The notes: generated from the sequence alone by a model not told the origin. Shown: positions 16,108-26,237, counted from the stretch's first letter. The stretch: 64,000 nt of DNA from JANQHS01 sp965267505 (GCA_965267505.1 OZ254081.1:1240001-1304000); one strand, 5' to 3'. Program-made: numbers and translations.

Positions 16108-18267
16108 ATGAAAAAACTGCTTCTTATTGCGGGCATAGCTGTTCTTGCTGCCTGTGAATCCCAAACCGAACAAACCGAAATGCAGGCATCAGACAATCCT
16201 TTCTTTGAGGAATGGGATACGCCATTTGGTGTTCCTCCTTTTGATAAGATCAAGGATGAACATTACATGCCGGCCTTTGAAAAAGGCATGGAGCAAAACC
16301 TTGCAGAAATCGATGCCATAGTGAATAATGAGGAGGCTCCCACCTTCGCCAATACCCTGGAGGAGTTGGAGAGATCGGGCAAGCTATTAACCAAAGTTGC
16401 CAGGGTGTTCAACAACCTGAGCAGCTCTAATACCAACCCGGCCATGCAAGATCTGGAGCGTGAATTAAGCCCAATGCTTTCTGCCCATAACGATAAGATC
16501 AATCTGAATGATGGACTCTTTCAGCGTGTTGAAGCTGTTTACCAGCAAAGGGAAGAACTCGATCTAAATCCGGAACAACTTAAACTCCTGGAAGACACTC
16601 GAAAAGGCTTTGTGAGAAGCGGTGCTCTTCTGAATGAAGAAGAAAAGGCCCAGATCACAGAGATCAATTCCAAGATCTCCGAGCTGCTTACCACCTTCGG
16701 TCAGAATCTATTGGCTGAGACCAATGGCTTTGAGCTGATCCTGGAAGAATCTGATTTGGATGGTGTTTCAGAAGCTTTGAAGGCGGCAGCAGGAGAAGCA
16801 GCGGCTCAAAAGGCCGCAGATGCAGAAACTGAAGAAGATAAGGCCAAATACGAGGGAAAATACGTTTTCACTCCTCATAGAACCAGCATGTACCCTTTCC
16901 TTACCCAATCCGATCGTAGGGATCTAAGGGAGCAATTGTACAAGTCATACGTTCAGCGCGGGGATAATGACAATGAAACCGATAACAAGCAGATCGCGGC
17001 TCAGATCGCCCAGCTTCGTGCAGAGCGTGCTCAATTGATGGGCTACGAGACCCATGCACATTTCGTATTGGAAGAGCGCATGCTTAAGACCCCCGAAGAG
17101 GTGAATGATCTCTTAATGAAGCTATGGTGGCCTGCTCTTGACAGGGCCAAAAGAGAGGTTGCCGATATGCAGGCAGTAGTAGATGCCGAAGGCCAGGACT
17201 TCAAGATCGCTGCCTGGGACTGGTGGCAGTATTCAGAAAAGGTCCGAAAGGAAAAATATGATCTGGACGAAGCGGCTTTGAAGCCCTATTTATCTCTGGA
17301 TAATGTACTTAAGGGTGTGTTTGAAACCGTAAATAAACTATGGGGTCTGACCTTTACCGAGCGTTTCGATATCAACGTTTATCATCCGGATGCTCGCGTC
17401 TGGGAGGTGAAAGACAAGGATGGAAGCCATCTGGGGATCTTCATAGGGGATTATTTCACCCGCTCAAACAAGCGTGGTGGTGCCTGGATGAGCAGTTTCA
17501 AAGGTCAGTCCAATATCGATGGCAGAGAGCGTCCGGTTGTGGTGAACGTTTGTAATTTCCCAGCACCTGTGGGTGATGCTCCTTCCCTGCTCAGCTTTGA
17601 GAATGTTACCACCCTTTTCCATGAGTTTGGTCATGGTATGCACGGCATCCTGACCAATGTAACCTATGGGTCCATGTCAGGGACATCGGGTCCTCGTGAT
17701 TTTACAGAGTTCCCTGCACAGATTCTGGAGCATTGGGCTGGCGAACCTGAAATCCTTAAATCCTTCGCTACTCATTATGAAACTGGTGAACCCATGCCTG
17801 ATGAGTTGATCGAGAAATTGTTGAAGGCTTCCAAATTCAACCAGGGCTTTGCCAATACCGAATACCTGGCAGCTTCTATACTTGATATGGACTGGCATAC
17901 GCTAAGGGCGGGTGAAGAGCCCAAGGATGCCGACCTTTTCGAGGAAGCTTCCATGACCCGAATCGGCCTGATCGAGGAAATAGCTCCACGTTATCGCAGT
18001 ACCTACTTTGCGCATATTTTTGCAGGTGGCTATTCTTCAGGTTACTATAGTTATGTGCACTCGGCTGTACTTGACTCCGACGGATTCGAAGCCTTCAAAG
18101 AGACCGGGGATATCTTCAATCCTGAACTGGCTGCTAAGTTGAGGACCCATGTATACGAAAAAGGGTCTACGGAGGAAGCCATGGATCTTTATGTGAAATT
18201 CCGTGGACGTCAGCCTGAGATCGACGCCTTGCTTAAGGTACGCGGATTGGATGGTTCACCTGACTGA
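16108..18267 (+). CDS. dcp: M3-family metallopeptidase, peptidyl-dipeptidase Dcp type (lipoprotein)
   Basis: A lipobox (VLAAC) anchors the enzyme to a membrane. The zinc site HEFGH begins at residue 505, with the downstream Glu in PRDFTEFPAQILEHW; the SGTSGPRDFTEFP segment matches Dcp rather than oligopeptidase A. Dcp releases dipeptides from the C-terminus of oligopeptides. Substrate-site Tyr and His residues occur in FAGGYSSGYYSYVHSAVLD. The length (719) fits the family plus the lipoprotein leader. A strong hairpin terminator follows at 18293. Confidence 0.92.
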   Translation: MKKLLLIAGIAVLAACESQTEQTEMQASDNPFFEEWDTPFGVPPFDKIKDEHYMPAFEKGMEQNLAEIDAIVNNEEAPTFANTLEELERSGKLLTKVARVFNNLSSSNTNPAMQDLERELSPMLSAHNDKINLNDGLFQRVEAVYQQREELDLNPEQLKLLEDTRKGFVRSGALLNEEEKAQITEINSKISELLTTFGQNLLAETNGFELILEESDLDGVSEALKAAAGEAAAQKAADAETEEDKAKYEGKYVFTPHRTSMYPFLTQSDRRDLREQLYKSYVQRGDNDNETDNKQIAAQIAQLRAERAQLMGYETHAHFVLEERMLKTPEEVNDLLMKLWWPALDRAKREVADMQAVVDAEGQDFKIAAWDWWQYSEKVRKEKYDLDEAALKPYLSLDNVLKGVFETVNKLWGLTFTERFDINVYHPDARVWEVKDKDGSHLGIFIGDYFTRSNKRGGAWMSSFKGQSNIDGRERPVVVNVCNFPAPVGDAPSLLSFENVTTLFHEFGHGMHGILTNVTYGSMSGTSGPRDFTEFPAQILEHWAGEPEILKSFATHYETGEPMPDELIEKLLKASKFNQGFANTEYLAASILDMDWHTLRAGEEPKDADLFEEASMTRIGLIEEIAPRYRSTYFAHIFAGGYSSGYYSYVHSAVLDSDGFEAFKETGDIFNPELAAKLRTHVYEKGSTEEAMDLYVKFRGRQPEIDALLKVRGLDGSPD

Positions 18268-18292
18268 AACCCTTAGAAGCTATTTGAGAAAG

Positions 18293-18317
18293 CGGCTCGG
18301 ATAACCGGGCCGTTTTT
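18293..18317 (+). terminator. Rho-independent terminator after dcp
   Basis: CGGCTCGG-ATAA-CCGGGCCG forms an 8-bp GC-rich stem with one T-G pair, followed by TTTTTATT. It ends the peptidase transcript 15 bp before the next start codon. Confidence 0.8.
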
Positions 18318-18331
18318 ATTTACCCTGCCTT

Positions 18332-19081
18332 ATGAGGCTTCTTACAATTTTCGCTTTCCTGATCTGCTTGCTTTCCGGCAATGCAGTCCACGCCCATCCT
18401 CAGGATGAGATGGTCATCCTGGATATAGAGCAGGGGGAAATGAATTTCGAAGATGAGCAGATGAGGGAGGAATATGAAGCGGCCTTGAAGAGACGTAGAA
18501 TGAGGCAATTGGAAGCCATGTCCTGGCAGGAGAAATTCATGATCTTCACCAAGGCGGGCATTGAGCATATTATTCCCAAAGGCCTTGATCATATACTTTT
18601 TGTCTTGGGTCTGTTCTTTTCAGGTCTGGTATTTCGACCCCTGCTATGGCAGGTCAGTGCATTCACCTTGGCCCATACCATCACACTGGCACTCGCAGCC
18701 CTGGGTATAGTAAGTGCCCCAGGAAGCATAGTTGAACCCATGATCGCATTATCCATAGTCTGGGTAGCAGTAGAAAATTGTCTTTTCACCAAAGCAACCA
18801 ACTGGCGTCCCTTCATAGTCTTTGGATTCGGCCTCCTTCACGGTCTGGGCTTTGCTAGTGTGTTGAGTGAATACGGATTGCCCAAGGGCAATCTGGTCGC
18901 CTCTCTCTTAGCATTTAATATCGGTGTTGAAATTGGTCAGTTGATGGTCCTGATCGCGGCAGCTGCCCTGGTCTGGTTTATTCGAAACAAAAGCTGGTAC
19001 CGCCAAAGGATCCAGGTTCCGGCTTCAATGCTCATCGCAGTGGTTGGGCTGTTCTGGTTTATTGAAAGAGTGTTTTTGTAA
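18332..19081 (+). CDS. HupE/UreJ-family membrane protein
   Basis: A signal peptide (ending AVHA) precedes a charged stretch of about 60 residues and then six or so helices. Family motifs are IIPKGLDHILFVLGLFF, FTLAHTITLALAALGI and GFGLLHGLGFASVL, whose conserved His residues may coordinate a metal. HupE and UreJ relatives are thought to carry nickel or act as secondary permeases; members in Bacteroidota, lacking hydrogenase or urease genes nearby as here, have no assigned metal. Transport role is therefore inferred. Confidence 0.85.
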   Translation: MRLLTIFAFLICLLSGNAVHAHPQDEMVILDIEQGEMNFEDEQMREEYEAALKRRRMRQLEAMSWQEKFMIFTKAGIEHIIPKGLDHILFVLGLFFSGLVFRPLLWQVSAFTLAHTITLALAALGIVSAPGSIVEPMIALSIVWVAVENCLFTKATNWRPFIVFGFGLLHGLGFASVLSEYGLPKGNLVASLLAFNIGVEIGQLMVLIAAAALVWFIRNKSWYRQRIQVPASMLIAVVGLFWFIERVFL

Positions 19082-19159
19082 AGGAACATATCGCGTTTCC
19101 AGATGCCGTAAAAACCTTAAATTCATATTAGTAATTTGATCCATATCCCATACCCAAAC

Positions 19160-19612
19160 ATGAAAAAAGCCTTTCCATACATCTTATTATTTGCAATGCT
19201 CGTTTGTATTTTCCCTTCCTGCAATAATCCTCCAGAAAAAGAAGCCGAAGAGGTGAAGATGGAACAGTCTGTCAATCCGAACGGGGACAGCGAGTTGGCT
19301 TTGCTTATGAGGGCCATGGCGGATGAAGCCGAGATGATCAAAGCAAAAATTGAAAAAGGGGAAGTTCCTGAAGTGAAGGTTGACTATCATGAAATCCTTA
19401 CCGCCACAGCGACCGAGCCTGAAAAAAAGTCCAGTCCCACTTATAAGGTCTTTGCTGAAACCCACATCCAAAGCATGCAATTGCTTGAGGACTCTGACAC
19501 CTCCCGAATGCTAAGCCTCTATGATAATATGATCAGCAATTGCATCAATTGTCATAAGGAACTATGCCCTGGTCCCCTGGTCAGGATCAAGAAATTGAAA
19601 TTAAAAATGTAG
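19160..19612 (+). CDS. Small lipoprotein with a single CxxCH haem motif
   Basis: The lipobox (FPSC) gives a mature lipoprotein of about 130 residues. Near the C-terminus, ISNCINCHKELCPGPLVRIKKL contains CINCH, a covalent c-type haem attachment site, followed by the P-G-P found in short cytochromes of the cytochrome c-prime-like or type II group. A distal ligand cannot be pointed out with confidence. It probably shuttles or stores electrons at the outer face of a membrane. ATG 19160 is preferred over the in-frame 19136 because it begins the signal. Confidence 0.72.
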   Translation: MKKAFPYILLFAMLVCIFPSCNNPPEKEAEEVKMEQSVNPNGDSELALLMRAMADEAEMIKAKIEKGEVPEVKVDYHEILTATATEPEKKSSPTYKVFAETHIQSMQLLEDSDTSRMLSLYDNMISNCINCHKELCPGPLVRIKKLKLKM

Positions 19613-19762
19613 AATTTTCTTAACCGACTCGTTTCTATGCCAACAATGAAATAATCAGCATGAGAAATTGAAGCTAGGCATATGCAGTCATGATTTTCAC
19701 GTTGGGATAAATAAGATAGTATCTGTTTAAAATAGTTTTGAGATAGGCTGAAATAAAAGAAC

Positions 19763-20155
19763 ATGAATCCAGAAATAAAACGATTTAATGATCGTCAACA
19801 GGATGATGAAAGAGGCATTTGCACCAGACTTGCATCCATTATTGATGAGCAAATGGCTGAAGCAGAAAATAAAATATGGCATAAACATCCGGTTTGGTTC
19901 TTAGACGGTAATCCAATAGTTGGATATAATAAACTCAAAGCCGGAATACGATTAATGTTTTGGAGTGGGGCGTCATTTGACGAAAATGGATTAAAACCAG
20001 GTACTGGTAAATTTAAAGATGCCTCCATCATCTATACTACAGAAAACCAAATTGATGAATCTACTTTGAGAAGATGGATAGATAAGTCGAAAGAAATCCA
20101 ATGGGATTACAAAAACATTTACAAACGAAAAGGGGAATTGGTTCGCTTAAAATGA
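19763..20155 (+). CDS. DUF1801-family protein
   Basis: The sequence ENKIWHKHPVWFLDGNPIVGYNKLKAGIRLMFWSG and the close STLRRWIDKSKEIQWDYKNI match the DUF1801 (YdhG-like) fold of about 120-130 residues. The family is iron-chaperone-like by fold comparison, but no activity is proven. It stands alone, followed by a 293-bp gap in which I see no gene. Confidence 0.82.
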   Translation: MNPEIKRFNDRQQDDERGICTRLASIIDEQMAEAENKIWHKHPVWFLDGNPIVGYNKLKAGIRLMFWSGASFDENGLKPGTGKFKDASIIYTTENQIDESTLRRWIDKSKEIQWDYKNIYKRKGELVRLK

Positions 20156-20448
20156 ATCCTCCATCCGTATCTTAATAGTAGAATTGCATATATTTAAAGA
20201 TCATAAATGAACCATCATTTGAAAATGATCCTAAAGTTTATTTAATCGATCCGCTGACCATAATACCTAGAGGTTAGTTTCTTTCTGCCTGGACTATCAT
20301 CCTGGCAAGAATTCATTTTATCAAGTTTTTGCATCCTGTCCTGGCTGAGTTTGCCTTTGAGTGCAGTTCATAAGCCTAATGGGATTTAGATCCAGTCCAA
20401 CAGGAGCAGAACCATTTAAAGTTTAGATAAACTCAAAAAATATCATTT

Positions 20449-20970
20449 ATGAAAAGTCAAGAAGAAAAGCAGAACCCCGGATTCCTAGAAGAAGTCTTCG
20501 AATTGAATGGGGACATAGAATTAAAAGAGGCCTTGCAAAAAAGTCTGGTCCAGATTGATAGCCTGGATACCGGCCAATTGGGTCGCATCGGACTTAAAAC
20601 CTATGCTGAAGGAAAATGGACCATCAACAGGATCTTGCAACATCTCATTGATTGGGAAAGAATCTGGTGCTACAGAGCAATAATCTTTGCTCGGGCGGAA
20701 GGATCCACTCCCGATGGACATGACCAGGAGATCATGGGTCAGAATTCTAATGCAGATGAGCTTTCGATCAAGCAATTGGTGGATGAGTTGAGAGCGGTTC
20801 GTAGGTCAAGCATAATGATGTTCGAGTCCTTCAATAAGGAGATCCTTGAAAGGAATTGCGTATTCTTTGAATATGAAATGCCACTATACACAATTGGGTT
20901 GACCATAACTGCTCATCAAATACATCACTTTAAAATTATACAGGAAAGGTATCTTCCTTTAGATATATGA
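20449..20970 (+). CDS. DinB-family four-helix protein
   Basis: A four-helix bundle with the metal-ligand His residues of DinB/YfiT proteins: KWTINRILQHLIDWERIW in helix 2 and TAHQIHHFKIIQERYLP in helix 4. The family includes thiol-dependent S-transferases that use bacillithiol or similar thiols to detoxify electrophiles. Its TGA overlaps the ATG of the next gene (ATGA), so the two are translationally coupled. Confidence 0.85.
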   Translation: MKSQEEKQNPGFLEEVFELNGDIELKEALQKSLVQIDSLDTGQLGRIGLKTYAEGKWTINRILQHLIDWERIWCYRAIIFARAEGSTPDGHDQEIMGQNSNADELSIKQLVDELRAVRRSSIMMFESFNKEILERNCVFFEYEMPLYTIGLTITAHQIHHFKIIQERYLPLDI

Positions 20971-21506
20971 AAGCCCTGATAGAAACGGAAAGATTGCTTT
21001 TAAGGGAAATTACCCTGGAGGATAAGGATGATATGTTCACCTTGCATTCGGATCCGAAGGTTCAGAAGTATACGGGCGAGCCTCCCATCAGGACCCTGGA
21101 AGAAATGGAGGAGGCGATAAAGGCAAGACACGATAACTATGGCAGGTACGGTTACGGCCGATGGGCTACATTTCTGAAAGATGAAATGACTTTCGTTGGT
21201 TGGGCTGGCCTGGCCTATCTGCCTGAATTCGATGAAATCGATCTGGGGTATAGATTCATTCCCAGGTTCTGGGGATTAGGTATTGCAACAGAGGTTTCTC
21301 ACGCCATCCTGGAATATGGATTTGAAACTTTAGAGCTGCAAAGGATAATTGCCATAGCCATGAAGGAAAACAAGGCTTCAATTCGAGTAATGGAAAAGCT
21401 GGGCTTCGAATTTGAAAAGTACGCACCCTACGATCCTGAGGCAGAGGATGTGGCCTGGTATGGAATGAATAGAGAGCTGTATTTCCGAAAAAACAAAAGC
21501 TATTGA
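20967..21506 (+). CDS. GNAT-family N-acetyltransferase, RimJ/RimL-like
   Basis: It begins IETERLLLREITLEDKDDMF, the standard RimJ/RimL-type N-terminus, and carries the acetyl-CoA loop in FIPRFWGLGIATEVSHAILEYGF (G-x-G-x-A form) with NKASIRVMEKLGFEFEKY closing the fold. It probably acetylates a protein N-terminus or an amine-bearing small molecule. The four-base overlap with the DinB gene implies shared expression. Confidence 0.88.
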   Translation: MKALIETERLLLREITLEDKDDMFTLHSDPKVQKYTGEPPIRTLEEMEEAIKARHDNYGRYGYGRWATFLKDEMTFVGWAGLAYLPEFDEIDLGYRFIPRFWGLGIATEVSHAILEYGFETLELQRIIAIAMKENKASIRVMEKLGFEFEKYAPYDPEAEDVAWYGMNRELYFRKNKSY

Positions 21507-21677
21507 CTTTAAAATATTTGCACGGAAGACCGACAGCTTAATTGCTAATATTAAATATTATTGGAGTTACCCTGCACCTTTAAACTTCAAAATGAAACAT
21601 CAGCTTTTCTTAAATACGAAAAGGAATTAGTAAATTCATTAAGGCTGAGGAAAAATAATAGCCAATAGAATAGTAGC

Positions 21678-22010
21678 ATGCTGAATAAATTGAAAATGAA
21701 TGTTGTCCAAACGGCCGATAATGGAATCGTTAATCATGAAACCATTTTTCACTTCGAGCAAAAGGAAAGCCAGGTTTGGGCCCATTATTCAGGGGGTAAA
21801 ATAGAAAAGGGATACTTGGTGGGCACATTGGAAGATGAGCTATTATCATTTACCTACTGCCAACTTAGAAAAAGCGGTGAAATGGACCATGGAGAATCAA
21901 AATGCAATGTAACTCGAGAAAAATCGGGAAAAGTAAAGCTTGAAGAAAGGTTTGCTATGAGTACCAAAAATTCTAAAGAGTTGGGAACCAACATTTTCAT
22001 GGAGATATAA
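21678..22010 (+). CDS. Small conserved protein often labelled n-acetylglutamate synthase
   Basis: A 110-residue all-beta protein with NHETIFHFEQKESQVWAHYSGGKIEKGYLVG, matching a short family in Bacteroidota and Firmicutes whose entries carry the name n-acetylglutamate synthase. There is no acetyltransferase motif, so that name is probably a propagated error and no function should be taken from it. The repeated Y-S-G-G-x-I and H-x-E pattern suggests a lipocalin-like or tandem beta-sheet fold. Confidence 0.65.
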   Translation: MLNKLKMNVVQTADNGIVNHETIFHFEQKESQVWAHYSGGKIEKGYLVGTLEDELLSFTYCQLRKSGEMDHGESKCNVTREKSGKVKLEERFAMSTKNSKELGTNIFMEI

Positions 22011-22561
22011 TTGAGCTTTACCGGGATTCATGATTAGAAGACCTGAAATGCTGAAAAGCACATTAGCAATGGTCGCCCGGTCACAGCTTCATATTTGGTC
22101 TCCAGTTCCACTTTTTATTCTTCTGCAATCACAGTCTTGTCCAGGCCATCAGCAGATAGTAAATCATCTTTGAGCTTATGATGGAGTAAAACGCGAGGGA
22201 ATAAAAGATAGGAAGGCTCCTCTCTTGAGAATTGGACACTCCATCATGGTTGATCTAAAAAACCTGATTTCAATTTTCAGTGAAATAGAAAAGGCGAAAA
22301 ATTCTTTAATGGTCCTTAATTCTTGAAAGCTTCTCAGTTACCCGAGAAGCCGCTGTTGTAGAATCCAAAAATCAAGACCATTCTCCCAGTTGAACCCACA
22401 CACCGTGCTCCGCCTATGAAAAATTGAGTGCTCTAGTAGAATCAGCCCCACCCGGTGAACTGAAATTGAAAATATTTCAGATAAAGTGTCATTTATTTCA
22501 ATTAGAAGCAAATAATAACCAAGCTATTGATCATAGTCTTGCAGAAATAAATCAACAGACA
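22011..22561. other. 551-bp stretch without a clear gene
   Basis: I see no supported gene here. A hairpin with a 7-bp perfect stem (GCTTCTC/GAGAAGC, 22329-22350) has no T-run after it. A minus-strand frame around 22050-22205 is open apart from one TAA and looks faintly coding, but cannot be assigned. An in-frame TTG at 22424 would lengthen the receptor gene by 46 residues that do not look like a signal peptide. Confidence 0.4.
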
Positions 22562-24979
22562 ATGATCTTCGGAATCGAATTTTATAAGATTAATCTTATA
22601 ACAGTGATCATTTTATTAAGCATAAGCAATGCAGGGGCTCAAACTACAATAAGGGGAAAAATCATAGATATCTCCACCCAGGAGAGTATTGCGTATGCCA
22701 ATATACAATTCTCCGGACAATCGCTGGAATATCCAATTGGAACCATTACCAATGCTGAAGGAAGCTTTGAGCTTTCACTGGAAAAAGGTCTTTATCTATT
22801 TAAAGTATACTATATGGGTCAAGAGCTTGTCTCTAAGAATATTGAAATAAAAGAACAGGATATAGATTTTGGAGAAATTCTTGTTGAAAGCCTGTTGCAA
22901 TTAGAAGAAGTTACAATCCAAGCCAATAGGAATTTAATCGAACGAAAAATAGATCGTGTAATTTATGATGTAGAAAACTCAGCAAAAGTATCCGAAGGAG
23001 ATGCCTTGGAGGTGCTAAGAGTCACTCCAGGAATCAGAGTCCAGAATAATGAAATATCAATGATAGGGAAAAGCACGCTACAAGTCATGATTAATGATAA
23101 AATTGTACAGCTTTCCGGTGAAGATTTGGCATCCTTCCTAAAATCGATAGCATCGGAAGATATACAAAATGTGGAAGTGATTTCAACTCCTCCGGCAAAA
23201 TATGATGCATTAGGAAATAGTGGATTAATAAATATCAACCTTAAACAGGCAAAAAAAAATTCATGGAATGCTCAAATGAAATTAGTTTTTAGGCAGCGAA
23301 CTTTTTCAAGCGGATCAGGGGCAGGAAGCCTAAACCTAAACAAAAAAACAGTCAGTATCTCCTCATCAGTCGGTTATGCAAATGGAGTCTATTATCAAGA
23401 ACAAGATGATTATGCTCACTTTCCCGATGGACTATGGTATACGCACTCTCCCTTTAAAACAAATTTCAAACGAGCCAATGGCAGAATTGATTTAACCTAT
23501 AAAATCAACCCCCGTTGGTCTATGGGTACACAATATATTTATAACTCAACCAACTTCAATGTACAGGACAACCCATACACTCCGGTTTATGATTATAATA
23601 CACGTGAAACAATACGATCACTTCTTTCCAACGGAAAAGCAATCTATAATCCTACCATACATTCGGTCAATTACAACAATGAATTTTCCATAGACACTAT
23701 AGGGAGAAAAATAGCTTTAAATCTGGATTACTTTACTTATGGTAATCCGGACCAAAGAACCTACAATGGCATTTCATTAATACAATATCCTTTTTCGAAG
23801 CAATTTTTTAGAGGCACAAATACAAATCAACAAGAAGTAAACAATGTATCTGCCAAGATAGATGTCGAGTATCCTCTTAAATGGATAGGATTAAGTTTTG
23901 GAGGAAAAATCACCCATTCAATATCATTGAATGAAATCATTTTTTTTAACAGCGGCTTGGTTGACAACCCAGTAACGACTACCCCAACATCACAAAACGA
24001 TTTCAAATATACAGAGGACATTAAAGCATTGTATATATCAGCCAAGAAGGCAATTAAGGTTAAATGGAAAACTCAAATTGGATTTAGAATAGAAGCAACC
24101 AGTACGAACTCAATATCAAAAAATTTAAACTTTTCTACAGTAAACGACTACGTCAAAATATTTCCAACGATCTATCTGTCCTATGATATAACAAAAGCGT
24201 CAAATATTTCATTCAATTATAGTAAACGCATCCAGAGGCCCAGTTTCTATGAATTGAACCCGAATATTCAATTCGTAAATCCATTTCAATCTATCGAAGG
24301 AAATGCATTCTTACAGCCCTCATTTATAGATAACTTTGAACTATCCACTACCTATAAAAAATTAACTTCAAAGTTCTATTATAGCTTCGAAGAAAATATT
24401 TTTTCGCAGGTTCCTCTAGCGGACGCAGAAACAAATATTATTCGATTTACGAATGAGAATTTTATAAATACCCATCGGTTCGGAATTTCTCAAAATTTCA
24501 CATTTGACAGGTTTAAGTGGTGGCGTAGCAATAATAGCTTAGATGTAAACTTCTCTGTTTCAGAATTCAATTTAGCACATGAACAAGAAGATCAAAAAGG
24601 ATTGAATGCTACAATATCAACCTACAATAACTTCAATTTAAAGTCGGATAAAACTTTGCTTTTGGGTATAAACTTTTGGTATAGCATGCCAGGTGTTAAT
24701 GGCATATACAACATAAAAGAAGCAAGTTCTCTTTCGGTTTCATTGCAATGTTTATTTCTAAAGAAGAATCTCAACCTTACCATTAGAGGGAATGATCTCC
24801 TCAGAAGCTCTGCGGAAAGAAATGAAAGTATAGTGAACGGTGTTCTACAAACAGCTAGATATTACTATGACAATAGAACCCTACAAATATCAATAAGCTA
24901 TAGACTGGGGAACAAAGAGATTAAAGCCAAAAAACACAGCACAGGGAACCAAAGTGAAAGGAGCAGAACCGGAAACTAA
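22562..24979 (+). CDS. TonB-dependent-type outer membrane beta-barrel receptor
   Basis: After a signal peptide ending NAGAQ comes a carboxypeptidase-regulatory-like domain (TTIRGKIIDISTQESIAYANIQF, about residues 23-105), then a plug-like domain (EVLRVTPGIRVQNNEISMIG ... IEVISTPPAKYDALGNSGLIN) and a long C-terminal beta-barrel ending ISYRLGNKEIK followed by a charged tail. This is the Outer membrane beta-barrel family (OMP_b-brl_2) common in Bacteroidota. It imports or exports an unknown ligand with energy from TonB. No SusD partner or anti-sigma pair is adjacent. ATG 22562 is chosen because it directly opens the signal peptide. Confidence 0.88.
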   Translation: MIFGIEFYKINLITVIILLSISNAGAQTTIRGKIIDISTQESIAYANIQFSGQSLEYPIGTITNAEGSFELSLEKGLYLFKVYYMGQELVSKNIEIKEQDIDFGEILVESLLQLEEVTIQANRNLIERKIDRVIYDVENSAKVSEGDALEVLRVTPGIRVQNNEISMIGKSTLQVMINDKIVQLSGEDLASFLKSIASEDIQNVEVISTPPAKYDALGNSGLININLKQAKKNSWNAQMKLVFRQRTFSSGSGAGSLNLNKKTVSISSSVGYANGVYYQEQDDYAHFPDGLWYTHSPFKTNFKRANGRIDLTYKINPRWSMGTQYIYNSTNFNVQDNPYTPVYDYNTRETIRSLLSNGKAIYNPTIHSVNYNNEFSIDTIGRKIALNLDYFTYGNPDQRTYNGISLIQYPFSKQFFRGTNTNQQEVNNVSAKIDVEYPLKWIGLSFGGKITHSISLNEIIFFNSGLVDNPVTTTPTSQNDFKYTEDIKALYISAKKAIKVKWKTQIGFRIEATSTNSISKNLNFSTVNDYVKIFPTIYLSYDITKASNISFNYSKRIQRPSFYELNPNIQFVNPFQSIEGNAFLQPSFIDNFELSTTYKKLTSKFYYSFEENIFSQVPLADAETNIIRFTNENFINTHRFGISQNFTFDRFKWWRSNNSLDVNFSVSEFNLAHEQEDQKGLNATISTYNNFNLKSDKTLLLGINFWYSMPGVNGIYNIKEASSLSVSLQCLFLKKNLNLTIRGNDLLRSSAERNESIVNGVLQTARYYYDNRTLQISISYRLGNKEIKAKKHSTGNQSERSRTGN

Positions 24980-25182
24980 AGGCGGTGGGGCATTGCCATG
25001 GGAGTTTCTTTTGTGGTACTAAAATATCCATCTGAAACTTCAAACCCAACACCAATAGTTGCCATAGTCCAGAACGAAAACAGGCTTTTGCAAAATGCGT
25101 AGGAGCGATTCCAAGAGAATGACAGTCGTCATTATTGATAAGCCTGGCTTCAACGATCAATAATTATTATTTTTTAACTGCA

Positions 25183-26142
25183 ATGGTTTATCTCCACAGA
25201 TTCCTTTTCCTTTTATTATTCATTTCTCCGGCGTGCCTCAATGCTCAGCCTTGTCCACGGAATCAACCTGTTATCAGCTATCATGAAAATGATAGATCGA
25301 TCTATCTATTCGCAGGCTATTGCTCCCTACAGAAAAAAAGACTGAATGACCTTTGGGCCTATGACGGACAAACATGGAAGAAAATACAAAGTGAGAATTC
25401 TCCTCCAGCCAGAAGTGGTCACTCTATGATCTACGATCAAAAAAAGGGCCTTCTGGTTGTTTTTGGAGGAAAGGCTGAGGATGGAAAACTCTTGAATGAT
25501 CTATGGTCATGGGATGGAAAGAAATGGGATCTAATATCCCAGCAAGGCCCAAGTCCCAGGCAAAGCCATCGATTAGTGTACAACTCTTCCAACGGACAGT
25601 ATTTTTTATTCGGAGGCTCAAATGAAGAGAAAGAGGCTCAGAATGATACCTGGATCTTTGAAAAGGGAACCTGGACCAAAATCGCATCTTCCGAATCCCC
25701 TCCTGCCCGATTGCAACATACTTTGGCCTATGATGAGCAACGGAAAAAGATGGTCCTCTTTGGGGGCTTTCAAAAAGTTGAGAACGAAAAGACAGTTTTC
25801 GGAGATACCTGGGAATGGGACGAAAAAATCGGTTGGAAATTAAAGGCTTCAAACAATGAGCTTGCAAGGGACCATCATGCCATGGTCTATGACAAAAGCA
25901 TGAAAGCGATACTACTTTTTGGTGGCTATAATAATGGCTACCTGGGTGATACCCGGACCTGGGATGGAGAAACATGGCAATTGAAGACAGAGGAAGGTCC
26001 TTCAAAAAGGGCAGGAAAACCGGGTTTAATCTTTCACAGCTCAAAGAACAAATCCATTCTATTCGGGGGTTGGGACAAGAATAATACACCCCTGATGGAT
26101 TTTTGGATCTTTGATGGGCGAACAAATACCTGGATAAACTGA
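25183..26142 (+). CDS. Secreted Kelch-repeat protein
   Basis: A signal peptide (ending CLNAQ) precedes about six Kelch blades, for example LLVVFGGKAEDGKLLNDLWSW, YFLFGGSNEEKEAQNDTWIF, MVLFGGFQKVENEKTVFGDT, ILLFGGYNNGYLGDTRTWDG and SILFGGWDKNNTPLMDFWIF. Each has the paired Gly and downstream Trp that define the fold, forming one beta-propeller. The role is likely protein or glycan binding outside the cell. Design is close to the protein at 6833. ATG 25183 opens the signal; the in-frame TTG at 25135 is ignored. Confidence 0.88.
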   Translation: MVYLHRFLFLLLFISPACLNAQPCPRNQPVISYHENDRSIYLFAGYCSLQKKRLNDLWAYDGQTWKKIQSENSPPARSGHSMIYDQKKGLLVVFGGKAEDGKLLNDLWSWDGKKWDLISQQGPSPRQSHRLVYNSSNGQYFLFGGSNEEKEAQNDTWIFEKGTWTKIASSESPPARLQHTLAYDEQRKKMVLFGGFQKVENEKTVFGDTWEWDEKIGWKLKASNNELARDHHAMVYDKSMKAILLFGGYNNGYLGDTRTWDGETWQLKTEEGPSKRAGKPGLIFHSSKNKSILFGGWDKNNTPLMDFWIFDGRTNTWIN

Positions 26143-26237
26143 ATTCTATTCGCCTAGCCAAGCCTTTATCATCATATTTGTCACTTCATTGAAACCACTA
26201 AGGCATACGCATTAGTAATTATTCAAGCAGATTAAGG

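Noticed and set aside
22329..22350. Hairpin with 7-bp stem as a terminator
   Set aside because: No T-run follows and no gene ends close by, so termination cannot be claimed.
22424..22561. TTG-initiated extension of the outer membrane receptor
   Set aside because: The extra 46 residues do not form part of a signal peptide, whereas ATG 22562 opens one directly.
25424..26161. 245-codon minus-strand frame opposite the Kelch gene
   Set aside because: It is antisense to repeated Kelch blades and shows no independent motif; low-complexity His/Ser/Arg content marks a shadow.
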